Source of the DNA: Jeotgalicoccus coquinae
Lineage (GTDB): Bacteria > Bacillota > Bacilli > Staphylococcales > Salinicoccaceae
DNA: 64,000 bases
Direction of reading: 5' to 3'
Assembly (NCBI RefSeq): GCF_014207425.1
Contig: NZ_JACHFF010000001.1
Location: 310,001-374,000, forward strand
Part shown: piece by piece, positions 18,197 to 28,362 of the stretch
Layout of the letters: each line of letters begins with the position of its first letter
How positions within the stretch are numbered: the stretch's first letter is position 1
The notes under the pieces: model-generated
Database searches by the model: none
What the model saw: the letters and a program-made list of their open reading frames with translations, nothing else
What the model was told of the DNA's origin: nothing
Made by a program: the position numbers and the translations under genes

Positions 18197-20029
18197 ATGA
18201 CTAAAATTTCTTGGTCGAGGTTTTTGTTCCTTATGACGCTGGCACTGGTATTAGCGCTGGCTGCATGTGGGGGAGGAGATTCTTCAGAAGAAGAAGATAC
18301 ATCTTCGGATGAAGCTTCATCAGAAGAGTCAGGTGAAGAAGGAGATGCTGCAGAAGGCGATGTTTACAACTATGAAGACTTCGAAAAAACAGTATCTAAA
18401 ACAGGAGATCCATCAGGTGAAGGAACTTTAAACATTGGTTATTCATCAGATACTCCATTTGAAGGCACACTTAACTGGGCATTCTATCAAGGGGCTCCAG
18501 ATGCAGATATGATGGCTCATTTCGATGAGGCAGTACTTGCAATGGATGCAGATTTCCAGTACACAAATGAAGGTGCTGTACAGTATGAAATGAACGAAGA
18601 CGACAACACTGTAACGTTCACTGTACGCGACGGAGTTAAATGGCATGATGGTGAACCATTAACTATCCAGGATTACGTTTCTTCATATGAAATCATCGGA
18701 CACCCGGACTATGACGGTGTACGTGGTTCAACAGACGGCTTTACATTAATCGAAGGTTACGAAGAATATAGAAGCGGCGATGCTGACTCTATTTCAGGTA
18801 TCAAAATCGTCGACGAACAAACAGCTGTATTTACTTACTCTGAACTTGCTCCATCATTAACAGCGGGCGGGTTCTGGGCATACGCATTCCCGACTCACCA
18901 CTATGACGGAATGGAAATTTCAGAAATGGCTGCGGCTCCTGAAACTCGCGAAAACCCAATCGGTATCGGGCCATACAAAGTCGATTCAATCGTAGCAGGT
19001 GAATCAATTTCACTTTCTAAATTCGAAGACTACTGGCGCGGTGAACCTGGACTTTCTGAAGTTACAGTACGTGTAATCGCTCCATCTTCAATTGCAAGTG
19101 CAGTTGAATCAGGAGATATCGATATTGCCAAGAGCTTCCCGACTGACCAGTATCCGGATGTTGCGGATATGGAAGGTGTTGAATGGTTAGCTAACATTGA
19201 CGGTGCATATACTTACATCGGATTCAAACTTGGTTCGTGGAACGCTGAAGAAGGAAAAGTAGACTACAAGCCGGAAGAAATGAAGATGGGTGACGTTGAA
19301 TTACGCCGTGCTATGTGGCACGCAATTGACAACGATGCAATCGGAGAGCGTTTCTACAACGGACTTCGCTGGAAAGCAACTTCATTAATTACTCCTTACC
19401 ATGCTAACTGGCATGAAGAAGTAGAAGTTCCAGCTTATGATCCTGAAGAAGCAAACGCAATTCTTGACGCTGCAGGATACGAAGACGTTGACGGCGACGG
19501 CATGAGAGAAGACAAAGAAGGCGAACCGTTATCAATTAACTTCGCATCTATGTCAGGTGGCGACATCGCTGAACCATTGGCAAACTACTACATCCAGTCT
19601 TGGAGAGATATCGGCTTAAACGTTGAATTAACTAATGGTCGTCTGATCGAGTTTAACTCTTTCTACGATATGGTTGAAAACGACGATCCGGAAATCGATA
19701 TTTACCAGGGTGCGTGGGGCGTAGGTTCTGACGTAGACCCTTCAGGTCTTTACGGTCCGGATGCTCCATTTAACTACACTCGTTACGAGTCGGAAGAAAG
19801 CACTGACTTATTAACTAAAGGTAACTCACAAGAGGCACTGGATGTTGAATACAGAAAAGATATTTACAACCAGTGGTCTGAACTTATGGTTGAAGAAATC
19901 CCTGTAATCCCAACTCTATACCGTGCATTCGTTACACCTGTAAACGAAAGAGTAATCAACTACTCTGAAGATTACGAGTGGAATGAAGATCTGTTATGGT
20001 ACCGCGTTGGTGTTGAAGACGCAGAATAA
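18197..20029 (+). CDS. oppA: oligopeptide-binding lipoprotein OppA
   Basis: A 610-residue extracellular substrate-binding lipoprotein of the SBP_bac_5 family. It has a lipoprotein signal (hydrophobic core about residues 9-23, lipobox LALAAC), then an acidic Ser/Glu/Asp-rich linker to about residue 65, and the peptide-binding domains with VTFTVRDGVKWHDGEPLT and NPIGIGPYKV. Acidic composition throughout fits a salt-tolerant organism. I start at ATG 18197, which follows AAGGAGG; the ORF runs 14 codons farther upstream without a ribosome site. It delivers peptides to OppBC and ends at a strong terminator. Confidence 0.93.
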   Translation: MTKISWSRFLFLMTLALVLALAACGGGDSSEEEDTSSDEASSEESGEEGDAAEGDVYNYEDFEKTVSKTGDPSGEGTLNIGYSSDTPFEGTLNWAFYQGAPDADMMAHFDEAVLAMDADFQYTNEGAVQYEMNEDDNTVTFTVRDGVKWHDGEPLTIQDYVSSYEIIGHPDYDGVRGSTDGFTLIEGYEEYRSGDADSISGIKIVDEQTAVFTYSELAPSLTAGGFWAYAFPTHHYDGMEISEMAAAPETRENPIGIGPYKVDSIVAGESISLSKFEDYWRGEPGLSEVTVRVIAPSSIASAVESGDIDIAKSFPTDQYPDVADMEGVEWLANIDGAYTYIGFKLGSWNAEEGKVDYKPEEMKMGDVELRRAMWHAIDNDAIGERFYNGLRWKATSLITPYHANWHEEVEVPAYDPEEANAILDAAGYEDVDGDGMREDKEGEPLSINFASMSGGDIAEPLANYYIQSWRDIGLNVELTNGRLIEFNSFYDMVENDDPEIDIYQGAWGVGSDVDPSGLYGPDAPFNYTRYESEESTDLLTKGNSQEALDVEYRKDIYNQWSELMVEEIPVIPTLYRAFVTPVNERVINYSEDYEWNEDLLWYRVGVEDAE

Positions 20030-20044
20030 TAGTCTTTACCGGAA

Positions 20045-20080
20045 AGAACCGGAGACAATTTGTCTCCGGTTCTTTTTTTG
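20045..20080 (+). terminator. intrinsic terminator after oppA
   Basis: The stem AGAACCGGAGACA / TGTCTCCGGTTCT with a two-base loop is followed by seven Ts. Confidence 0.94.
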
Positions 20081-20104
20081 TTTGTCAGCATATACAGGTT
20101 TGTT

Positions 20105-20152
20105 TTTAATTGAAAAAGCCTGCAAATTATGATAAATTAGTACCTAGTAATA
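20105..20152 (+). promoter_or_regulatory. fabHF promoter with FapR operator
   Basis: ATTAGTACCTAGTAAT (20137-20152) fits the FapR operator (TTAGTACCTAGT core). It overlaps the expected start of a weak promoter, TTTAAT (20105-20110), 17 bases, TATGAT (20128-20133). FapR responds to malonyl-CoA and represses fatty acid synthesis genes; fabI in this window carries a related site. Confidence 0.8.
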
Positions 20153-20178
20153 TAATGAGACTATAAGGTGTGATAAGC

Positions 20179-21135
20179 ATGACAAATGTAGGGATTCTCG
20201 GCATTGGTTCATATGCACCAGAAAAAGTGTTCTCGAATTTTGACTTTGAAAAAATTCTGGATACTTCTGATGAATGGATTAGAGAAATGACAGGTATAGA
20301 GGAACGCCGTTTTGCTGAAGATATGGAAACCAGCGACATGGCTTTTTACGCAGCTGAAGAAGCTATAGAAAATTCAGGTGTAGCGAAAGAAGATATCGAT
20401 TTTGTAATCGTTGCCACTTCTACCGGGGATTATAAATTTCCAACCGTTGCGACTATGATTCAGGATCGTCTCGGACTGGAAAATATTCCGTCCATGGATC
20501 AGCTGGCAGCATGTTCAGGATTTATATATGGACTGTCGACGGCGGAAATGTTTGTTCAATCCGGGAAATACAAAAATATCTTAGTGGTCGGCGTCGATAA
20601 ACTGACAAAGATAACAGACTTTGAAGACCGTTCAACTGCAGTATTATTCGGCGACGGTGCCGGTGCTGTTGTTGTAGGTGAAGTTGAAGAAGGATTCGGT
20701 ATTAAATCTTTCGAACTCGGAAGCAAAGGTTCCGGCGGTAAATATTTATACGGCGACAAAGAAAAAGGCTACATCCGTATGAACGGACGCGAAGTATTTA
20801 AATTTGCAGTCAGACAAATGGGTGAATCCAGCGTTGCAGTTACGGAAAAAGCAGGACTTACAAAAGAAGACATAGATATGCTGATTCCCCATCAGGCAAA
20901 TATTAGAATTATGAATGCAGCAAGAGAACGCATGGGGCTTCCATATGATAAAATGAGTGTAACAGTAAATAAATACGGAAACACTTCAGCAGCATCGATT
21001 CCACTGAGTATGGCTTATGAAGTGGAAAGAAACCGCATTAAGCCGGGAGACAATATTGTTCTCGTCGGATTTGGCGGCGGACTAACATGGGGCGCAGTTT
21101 GTTTAACCTGGGGTACTAAGAAGGAGGACTCTTAA
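20179..21135 (+). CDS. fabH: beta-ketoacyl-ACP synthase III
   Basis: A 318-residue condensing enzyme that starts type II fatty acid synthesis by joining an acyl-CoA primer to malonyl-ACP; in this group it favours branched-chain primers. The catalytic triad is visible: cysteine in DQLAACSGF (about residue 112), histidine in [11 protein letters not shown], and asparagine in [12 protein letters not shown] start at ATG 20179, which follows AAGGTG; the GTG nine bases upstream overlaps that site. The stop overlaps the fabF ATG by one base. Confidence 0.95.
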   Translation: MTNVGILGIGSYAPEKVFSNFDFEKILDTSDEWIREMTGIEERRFAEDMETSDMAFYAAEEAIENSGVAKEDIDFVIVATSTGDYKFPTVATMIQDRLGLENIPSMDQLAACSGFIYGLSTAEMFVQSGKYKNILVVGVDKLTKITDFEDRSTAVLFGDGAGAVVVGEVEEGFGIKSFELGSKGSGGKYLYGDKEKGYIRMNGREVFKFAVRQMGESSVAVTEKAGLTKEDIDMLIPHQANIRIMNAARERMGLPYDKMSVTVNKYGNTSAASIPLSMAYEVERNRIKPGDNIVLVGFGGGLTWGAVCLTWGTKKEDS

Positions 21136-22376
21136 TGACTAGAAGGCGAGTTGTAATTACCGGTGCAGGGGCAGTAACACCGATTGGTAATACAGCAAAG
21201 GAAACATGGCAGAATGCATTAGCGGGTAAAAATGGAATTGCAGAAATTACTAACATCGATACGGAACAGTTTAACGTTCATATCGGCGGAGAAGTTAAAA
21301 ACTTAAATATAGAAGATTTTATCGACAGAAAAGAAGCGCGCAGAATGGATAAATTCACACAGTTTGCCGTTATTGCAGCTGATGAAGCGGTAAAGGATTC
21401 AGGTCTTGAAATTAACGACAGCAATGCTGAGCGTGTAGGTGTATGGATCGGTTCCGGTATCGGCGGAATCCAGTCACTTGAAGAAGGTTTTATCGCGTTA
21501 ACAACTAAAGGACCGAGACGTGTAAGTCCTTTCTTCGTTCCGATGATGATTCCGGACATGGCAAGCGGTCAGGTATCAATCCGTGAAGGTGCTAAAGGAC
21601 CTAACGGAGCGACGGTAACTGCATGTGCTACCGGTACAAACTCAATCGGTGACGCATTTAAGATTATCGAACGCGGCCAGGCTGATGCAATGATTACAGG
21701 CGGAACTGAAGCACCGATTACAAATATGGGTGTTGCAGGATTCCAGGCGAACAGAGCTTTATCAAGTTCAAACGATCCTGAATATGCATCACGTCCATTC
21801 TCTGCGGACCGGGACGGATTCGTTATGGCTGAAGGTGCAGGAGTTATTGTTATTGAAGAACTTGAGCACGCTAAAGCACGCGGTGCACAAATTTACGCTG
21901 AGATTGTAGGATACGGCTCAACAGGAGACGCACATCATATTACAGCACCGGCTCCAAACGGAGAAGGCGGCGCGCGCGCAATGGCTGAAGCACTGAAAGA
22001 TGCAGGCATTAAACCTGAAGACGTTCAGTACATTAACGCGCACGGTACAAGTACACCGTACAACGATGAATTCGAAACACTCGCAATCCGTTCAGTATTT
22101 AAAGAACATGCGGATAACCTGCTGATTAACTCGACTAAATCGATGACGGGGCACATGCTTGGCGGCGCAGGCGGTATGGAGGCAATCATTACTGCTTACA
22201 GTCTGCGTGAAGGTAAAGTTCACCCGACTATCAACTTAACGAATCAGGCACCGGAATGTGATCTTAACTACGTGCCGAACGGTGCAGAAGAAGCAGACCT
22301 TAAATATGCTGTATCAAACAGCCTGGGATTCGGCGGGCACAACGCATCACTTGTATTTAAAAAATACGAAGATTAA
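21135..22376 (+). CDS. fabF: beta-ketoacyl-ACP synthase II
   Basis: A 413-residue elongating condensing enzyme of type II fatty acid synthesis. The active-site cysteine lies in [15 protein letters not shown] (about residue 165). The two catalytic histidines are in [11 protein letters not shown] and [15 protein letters not shown], and [11 protein letters not shown] closes the fold. AAGGAGG precedes the ATG inside the end of fabH, so the pair is translated together under FapR control. Confidence 0.96.
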   Translation: MTRRRVVITGAGAVTPIGNTAKETWQNALAGKNGIAEITNIDTEQFNVHIGGEVKNLNIEDFIDRKEARRMDKFTQFAVIAADEAVKDSGLEINDSNAERVGVWIGSGIGGIQSLEEGFIALTTKGPRRVSPFFVPMMIPDMASGQVSIREGAKGPNGATVTACATGTNSIGDAFKIIERGQADAMITGGTEAPITNMGVAGFQANRALSSSNDPEYASRPFSADRDGFVMAEGAGVIVIEELEHAKARGAQIYAEIVGYGSTGDAHHITAPAPNGEGGARAMAEALKDAGIKPEDVQYINAHGTSTPYNDEFETLAIRSVFKEHADNLLINSTKSMTGHMLGGAGGMEAIITAYSLREGKVHPTINLTNQAPECDLNYVPNGAEEADLKYAVSNSLGFGGHNASLVFKKYED

Positions 22377-22388
22377 TTTATATACAGC

Positions 22389-22424
22389 AGCGCATTTCGT
22401 CTTTGACGGAATGCGCTTTTTTGT
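22389..22424 (+). terminator. intrinsic terminator after fabF
   Basis: The stem AGCGCATTTCGTC / GACGGAATGCGCT (one G-U pair) with a small loop is followed by six Ts. Confidence 0.9.
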
Positions 22425-22480
22425 CTTCTCATTGAGCGTTTACCGGGCAGTGAAACTGCGTTATTAATCCGGGGATAACA

Positions 22481-22521
22481 AAAAAACCTGCAGTCCGGAT
22501 TATCAGTCCGGATTGCAGGAT
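22481..22521 (-). terminator. intrinsic terminator after trpS
   Basis: On the minus strand CCTGCAATCCGGACTG pairs with CAGTCCGGACTGCAGG-type sequence and runs into a U tract (A run at 22481-22487). Confidence 0.87.
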
Positions 22522-22535
22522 TCAGCTTTTGTATA

Positions 22536-23906
<1,371 letters not shown>

Positions 23907-24305
23907 ATGGTAGTACTATTTACTTCTCCAAGTTGTACGTCATGTCGTAAGGCAAAAGCATGGTTGCAGGAAAACGATATTCCATACACGGAACGCAATG
24001 TTTTTTCTGAACCGTTAACTTTAGACGAAGTTAAATCTATTTTAAGAATGACAGAGTACGGGACTGAAGAAATTATCTCGACTCGCTCTAAAACTTTCCA
24101 AAAATTAAATGTTGATATTGAAAGCCTTCCTATGAATGAGCTGTATACTTTAATTATGGAGAACCCCGGGTTACTGAGACGTCCTATTATTATGGATGAG
24201 AAACGTTTACAAGTGGGCTACAACGAAGATGAAATTAGACGCTTTTTACCACGCAGCATTAGAACATTACATCTAATCGAAGCTAAACGCCTGGCAGAAC
24301 TATAA
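23907..24305 (+). CDS. spx: redox-sensing transcriptional regulator Spx
   Basis: A 132-residue ArsC-like regulator that binds the RNA polymerase alpha C-terminal domain and redirects transcription under disulfide stress. The redox CxxC is in [10 protein letters not shown] (Cys10/Cys13), followed by [18 protein letters not shown] and the [25 protein letters not shown] core; the length is standard. The start is ATG 23907 behind GGAGTG; the ORF extends 40 codons upstream without family similarity. Spx is degraded by ClpXP with the adaptor YjbH, whose gene is 4 kb downstream here. Confidence 0.96.
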   Translation: MVVLFTSPSCTSCRKAKAWLQENDIPYTERNVFSEPLTLDEVKSILRMTEYGTEEIISTRSKTFQKLNVDIESLPMNELYTLIMENPGLLRRPIIMDEKRLQVGYNEDEIRRFLPRSIRTLHLIEAKRLAEL

Positions 24306-24351
24306 TTAAATATTTGTACGATGATTAATTGATATATGTATAAAGTTCAGG

Positions 24352-24386
24352 ACGCCTGCAGATGATTTGCTATCTGCGGGCGTTTT
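24352..24386 (+). terminator. intrinsic terminator after spx
   Basis: The stem ACGCCTGCAGAT / ATCTGCGGGCGT (one G-U pair) is followed by a short T run. Confidence 0.8.
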
Positions 24387-24476
24387 AACATATAATAAAA
24401 AGACAAATCTAAAATTTGGTATTATATTGTAATCCTTAGTATAATAGGCAGAAATGATGGTAAGGGAGTGAGCAGG

Positions 24477-25148
24477 ATGAGAATTGAGAGAGTGAACGAC
24501 TCAACCATTAAATTTTTCTTAACCTACAGCGATATTGAAAGCCGCGGTTTTAACAAAGAAGATTTATGGATGAACCGTCAGCGCGGCGAAGAATTTTTCT
24601 GGACAATCATGGACGAAGTAAACAACGAGCAAACAGAAGATTTTGCTATGGATGGTCCATTATGGATTCAGGTGCATGCGTTTGACAAAGGTATAGAAGT
24701 CGTTGTGTCTAAGTCCCAGAATGAACATGATCCGTATGGCATGGAGCCGTATGCCATGAATATTGAAAACCGTGATATCGAATCATTTATCGATAAAGCC
24801 ATCGATGAACGTAAAGCCGATAACAATAATAAATTTGATGTTCCAGTCATTAGTGAGCCTCTGATGGTTCACTTTAGTGATTTTGAAAATCTTATAAAAT
24901 ATTCTCATGAAGTTGAGGTTGATGAAACACTGTATGAAGATTTACTGTACGTTATTGACGGTAAATACTACTATCAGGTGTTCTTCGACTACAGAACTCA
25001 TTTCGACAGAATGGAAGGTATTGAATCAAAGCTGCTGGAATACAGTGAGCCGACATCAATTGCCAGCGCTCTGCTGGATGAATATGGAAAAATTATTATG
25101 AGTAACAACGTTCGATCACAGGTCAGACGATACTTTCAGGAAAATTAA
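24477..25148 (+). CDS. mecA: adaptor protein MecA
   Basis: A 223-residue adaptor that delivers substrates to ClpC-ClpP; in Bacillus it targets ComK. It has the N-terminal substrate-binding domain (MRIERVNDSTIKFFLTYSDIE, EEFFWTIMDE), a linker rich in acidic and amide residues (about 80-125), and the ClpC-binding C-terminal domain ending in NVRSQVRRYFQEN. It is somewhat shorter than the S. aureus protein, mainly in the linker. The start is ATG 24477 behind GGGAGTG. This is the competence-type mecA, not the methicillin-resistance gene of the same name. A comK homologue is present at 52.4 kb. Confidence 0.93.
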   Translation: MRIERVNDSTIKFFLTYSDIESRGFNKEDLWMNRQRGEEFFWTIMDEVNNEQTEDFAMDGPLWIQVHAFDKGIEVVVSKSQNEHDPYGMEPYAMNIENRDIESFIDKAIDERKADNNNKFDVPVISEPLMVHFSDFENLIKYSHEVEVDETLYEDLLYVIDGKYYYQVFFDYRTHFDRMEGIESKLLEYSEPTSIASALLDEYGKIIMSNNVRSQVRRYFQEN

Positions 25149-25170
25149 ATAACTTGTACGAAAAAAAAAT

Positions 25171-25213
25171 AAAACCTCCTTTTTGCCTATATATAGGTAA
25201 AGGAGGTTTTTTT
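25171..25213 (+). terminator. terminator hairpin that also contains the coiA ribosome site
   Basis: The arm AAAACCTCCTTT (25171-25182) pairs with AAAGGAGGTTTT (25199-25210), and an inner CCTATATATAGG helix shortens the loop. A run of seven Ts follows the AGGAGG. The hairpin ends mecA transcripts, but the 3' arm is also the Shine-Dalgarno sequence of coiA, and the T run is the spacer to its ATG at 25214. Confidence 0.9.
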
Positions 25214-26188
25214 ATGTATATAGCAAATGATGAGCACGGTGTTCAGATATTAGCGCATAATGCAGTAAAAAGCGGCAGGTATTTTTGTCCTGTCTGTGAG
25301 ACTCCGGTCGTCTTAAAAGCAGGAAGTATAAAGGTTCCGCACTTTTCACATCATCATATTTTGCAGTGCAGCAGGTATTTGTACAAAAGAGAATCGCTGC
25401 TGCATTTAAAACTGAAGCACGATTTATACCTGGAGCTGAACCGGTATTACGCGACAGCAATGGAATATTATCTTGAAAGTATCGAGCAGATACCAGATTT
25501 GCTTATAGAGCGTGATCTCGCTCTTGAAATACAGTTATCAAGAATAAGTCCCGAATTAATTCTCTCGCGTACAGAAGGCTATTATAAGCTTGGTATGCGG
25601 GTAATGTGGCTGCTTGATCAGAAAGAAATTAAGACGGAAGGACAGTATATATATTTAAACCACTTTCAGCTGTCAACGATGACGAACGATAATATCTATA
25701 CAGTAAATACAGAGACACTTGCAGTCACTGCATGGCATATCGGACATACAGCCGGTCTCAACCGTTTTACGTATAAAAAAGAGCAGGTCGATCTGAATGA
25801 GATATTAACGTATAAAAGTACAGTGGAGTGGGAGGAAACATACACGCTGGCCAAGTCCGTTATGAAGCATCTGATCCAGCGTGAAAAAGCAAAAAAATCA
25901 GTGCTGAATCCTACTCTGACTTATATGTATCAGCTCGAAATGACAGTGGATACATTTCCTGAATTTCTTTATATTACCAGTTTTGATGAAAGGTATATTC
26001 TTAACTCTCCAGTCGAGTGGAAGTTATATATTTATTACCATTTATCGAATGATATTTTTGAACTTGAAAAGTTTTCGGACTTTATCAAACTGAGAAATAT
26101 CTCAAATATTCCGGACAAAAAATCAGTCGTTCAATCCCTGCTGATGTTCTACTTAAAAGTTTTTCGGATTTCGAAAGATATTACTTGA
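25214..26188 (+). CDS. coiA: competence protein CoiA family
   Basis: A 324-residue CoiA-like protein. CoiA is a cytosolic competence protein needed for processing or recombining incoming DNA. It shows the N-terminal zinc-finger-like CPVCETPVVLKAGSIKVPHFSHH and the nuclease-like core with ERDLALEIQLSRIS, resembling the E-x-Q of restriction-type folds. The start is ATG 25214, seven bases after AGGAGG. The first 20 codons of the longer ORF are hairpin sequence and not coding. The gene follows mecA by 65 bases. Confidence 0.87.
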   Translation: MYIANDEHGVQILAHNAVKSGRYFCPVCETPVVLKAGSIKVPHFSHHHILQCSRYLYKRESLLHLKLKHDLYLELNRYYATAMEYYLESIEQIPDLLIERDLALEIQLSRISPELILSRTEGYYKLGMRVMWLLDQKEIKTEGQYIYLNHFQLSTMTNDNIYTVNTETLAVTAWHIGHTAGLNRFTYKKEQVDLNEILTYKSTVEWEETYTLAKSVMKHLIQREKAKKSVLNPTLTYMYQLEMTVDTFPEFLYITSFDERYILNSPVEWKLYIYYHLSNDIFELEKFSDFIKLRNISNIPDKKSVVQSLLMFYLKVFRISKDIT

Positions 26189-26243
26189 ATAAAGATTAAT
26201 TTATTGAGAAAATTGTGATACCAATAAACGGAGGTTTTTATAC

Positions 26244-28043
26244 ATGGGGAAATTGATTACTAGAGAAGAACAGCAGCTGGAAAATACATGGGACTTAACG
26301 ACAATCTTTAAATCAGACGATGATTTCGAAGCGGCATATAAATCGCTGGAAAGTAAGATTGATGACAATGATCAGTTCAAAAACGGTTTTGATTCTGCAG
26401 AAAAACTTGCTGATGCACTTGAACTTGAAAGGTCACTCGATACAGAGCTTGGACAGCTTTTTGTTTACGCTCATTTAAAACACGACCAGGATACTTCAAA
26501 TGACACATACAGTGCACTTGAAAGCCGTGCAAGATCACTTGCAGTTAAATATTCAACAGCATGGAGCTTCCTTGTACCGGCAATTATGGCAGTTCCTGAA
26601 GAGACATTAAAAGCATACGCTGAACATGAGCGGCTCAGTGAATTCAAATTTGATCTTGAGAAACTGAACAAACAGCGTCCGCACATTTTAAGCGACAAAG
26701 AGGAACAGATTCTTGCACAGGCAGGGGAAGTAATGCACACACCGACACAAGTGTACGGTATGTTCAACAATGCGGATGTCGACTTTAAGCCAGCAGTGGA
26801 CAAAGACGGCAAAGAGCATGAACTGACTCAGGGGAACTATGTTGAGATGCTTAAATCATCAGACAGAACTTTACGCGAGTCTGCTTATAATAATTTATAC
26901 GGAGAATACAATAAATTTAAAAATACACTCAGCCAGACGCTGGCAGGTGTAGTAAGTACACATGCATTCAGTGCAGATGTGAGAGGTTACGATTCAAGCC
27001 GTCATCAGGCTTTATCAAATAACCATATCCCGGAATCTGTATACGACAATCTTGTAAATACAGTAAACGATAACCTGCACCTTCTGCACCGCTATACGGA
27101 ACTGCGCAAGAAGTTCCTTGGTGTCGATGAACTGAAAATGTATGATATGTACGTGCCGCTAATCGAAGATACCGACTTTGATATGACATACGATAACGCT
27201 AAAGAATGGCTTGTAAATGCTCTTCAGCCGCTTGGTGAAGAGTATATAAACATCGTAAAAGAAGGACTGGAGAACCGCTGGGTGGACGTTTATGAGAACA
27301 AAGGCAAACGTACAGGTGCATATTCATCCGGTACTTACGGTACAAATCCTTTTATTCTTATGAACTGGCAGGATAATGTGAACAATCTGTTTACGCTTGC
27401 ACACGAATTCGGCCATTCAGTTCACAGCTATTATTCACGCAAAAATCAGCCAGCAAATACGAGCGGCTATTCTATTTTCGTCGCAGAAGTTGCAAGTACG
27501 TTTAACGAGGCGCTGCTTGCTGATTATATGTTCAATAAACTTGAAGATAAAAAGCAGCAGCTCTACCTGCTGAACGAACAGCTTGAAGGATTCAGAGGCA
27601 CTGTGTTCCGTCAGACGATGTTTGCAGAATTTGAACATGCAATTCACGTGATGAAAGAATCAGGTGAGCCGCTGACTGCCGGAAGACTGAGCGAGGTATA
27701 CGGCGAACTGAATAAGAAATATTTCGGTGAGGCGGTAAATTATGACGATGCTATTAATGTGGAGTGGGCAAGAATCCCTCACTTCTACATGAACTATTAC
27801 GTTTATCAGTATGCAACAGGTTATGCAGCTGCGGCGAGTCTGTCGAAACAGGTACTTGAAGAAGGCGAACAGACAGCACAGCGTTATATCGATGAATTCC
27901 TGAAAAAAGGATCATCAGACTATCCGATTGAAATACTGAAAAATGCAGGAGTTGACATGACAACGAGCGAACCTGTCGAAAATGCACTGGAAGTTTTTGA
28001 AGCTCAATTAACGAAATTCGAAGAATTACTCGCAGATTTATAA
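26244..28043 (+). CDS. pepF: oligoendopeptidase F (M3 family)
   Basis: A 599-residue cytosolic zinc metallopeptidase that cleaves oligopeptides of about 7-17 residues. The zinc-binding motif is LAHEFGHSVHSYYS (about residues 384-397) with the third ligand downstream in IFVAEVASTFNEALL. IPHFYMNYYVYQYATG forms the substrate region conserved in PepF. The start follows CGGAGG. It could process peptides imported by the Opp system 8 kb upstream. Confidence 0.95.
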   Translation: MGKLITREEQQLENTWDLTTIFKSDDDFEAAYKSLESKIDDNDQFKNGFDSAEKLADALELERSLDTELGQLFVYAHLKHDQDTSNDTYSALESRARSLAVKYSTAWSFLVPAIMAVPEETLKAYAEHERLSEFKFDLEKLNKQRPHILSDKEEQILAQAGEVMHTPTQVYGMFNNADVDFKPAVDKDGKEHELTQGNYVEMLKSSDRTLRESAYNNLYGEYNKFKNTLSQTLAGVVSTHAFSADVRGYDSSRHQALSNNHIPESVYDNLVNTVNDNLHLLHRYTELRKKFLGVDELKMYDMYVPLIEDTDFDMTYDNAKEWLVNALQPLGEEYINIVKEGLENRWVDVYENKGKRTGAYSSGTYGTNPFILMNWQDNVNNLFTLAHEFGHSVHSYYSRKNQPANTSGYSIFVAEVASTFNEALLADYMFNKLEDKKQQLYLLNEQLEGFRGTVFRQTMFAEFEHAIHVMKESGEPLTAGRLSEVYGELNKKYFGEAVNYDDAINVEWARIPHFYMNYYVYQYATGYAAAASLSKQVLEEGEQTAQRYIDEFLKKGSSDYPIEILKNAGVDMTTSEPVENALEVFEAQLTKFEELLADL

Positions 28044-28062
28044 AATAAAGTTTGTGAATTCG

Positions 28063-28130
28063 TTTACATTATGACAATAATGTGAAAAACTGTTCAAAGT
28101 GTTGATAGATGCTTGATGCCGTGCTATATT
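28063..28130 (+). promoter_or_regulatory. RsaE-like sRNA promoter with Rex-like operator
   Basis: TTGATA (28102-28107), 17 bases, and an extended -10 TGC-TATATT (28122-28130) form a strong sigma-A promoter. Upstream, TTGTGAATTCGTTTACAT (28063-28080) matches the Rex half-site TTGTGAA exactly and the second half in five of seven positions. It overlaps a second inverted repeat (TTTACATTAT / ATAATGTGAAA, 28074-28097). Redox control of RsaE/RoxS by ResD/SrrA and Rex is known in relatives. Confidence 0.7.
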
Positions 28131-28137
28131 TAACTCA

Positions 28138-28239
28138 TGAAAATTTTATCACTGAAACATACCCCTTTGTTAACAGTGAGAAATTTCTCCCATCCCCTTT
28201 GTTTGAGTAGCACATTATAGAAGATGTGCTACTTTTTTT
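28138..28239 (+). ncRNA. rsaE: RsaE/RoxS-type small regulatory RNA
   Basis: A roughly 100-base RNA between pepF and yjbH. It carries the two C-rich seed regions typical of RsaE: ACATACCCCTTTGTT (about 28158-28172) and AAATTTCTCCCATCCCC (about 28182-28198) followed by TTTGTTT. It ends in a GTAGCACAT/ATGTGCTAC terminator with a seven-T run. In S. aureus and Bacillus this RNA base-pairs with ribosome sites of central metabolism mRNAs under nitric oxide and redox stress. As I remember it, the location next to pepF is the same in S. aureus. The 5' end is inferred from the promoter position. Confidence 0.9.
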
Positions 28240-28312
28240 ATGTCCATTTTTAAATGATTAATTTAAATAATAAGTGCCGTCTGTGATGTATGTCCTGAAC
28301 TTTCAGTATAAT

Positions 28313-28354
28313 AAAAAAACGTCCCGTATACGCTGATTCAGCTGTACGGGACGT
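28313..28354 (-). terminator. intrinsic terminator of the yjbK-yjbI-yjbH operon
   Basis: On the minus strand ACGTCCCGTA pairs with TACGGGACGT, with an inner CAGCTGAATCAGCG region, followed by a seven-U tract. Confidence 0.92.
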
Positions 28355-28362
28355 TTTCAAGT

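Noticed and set aside
24477-25148. Methicillin resistance gene because of the name mecA
   Set aside because: The product is the 223-residue ClpC adaptor, not a penicillin-binding protein.
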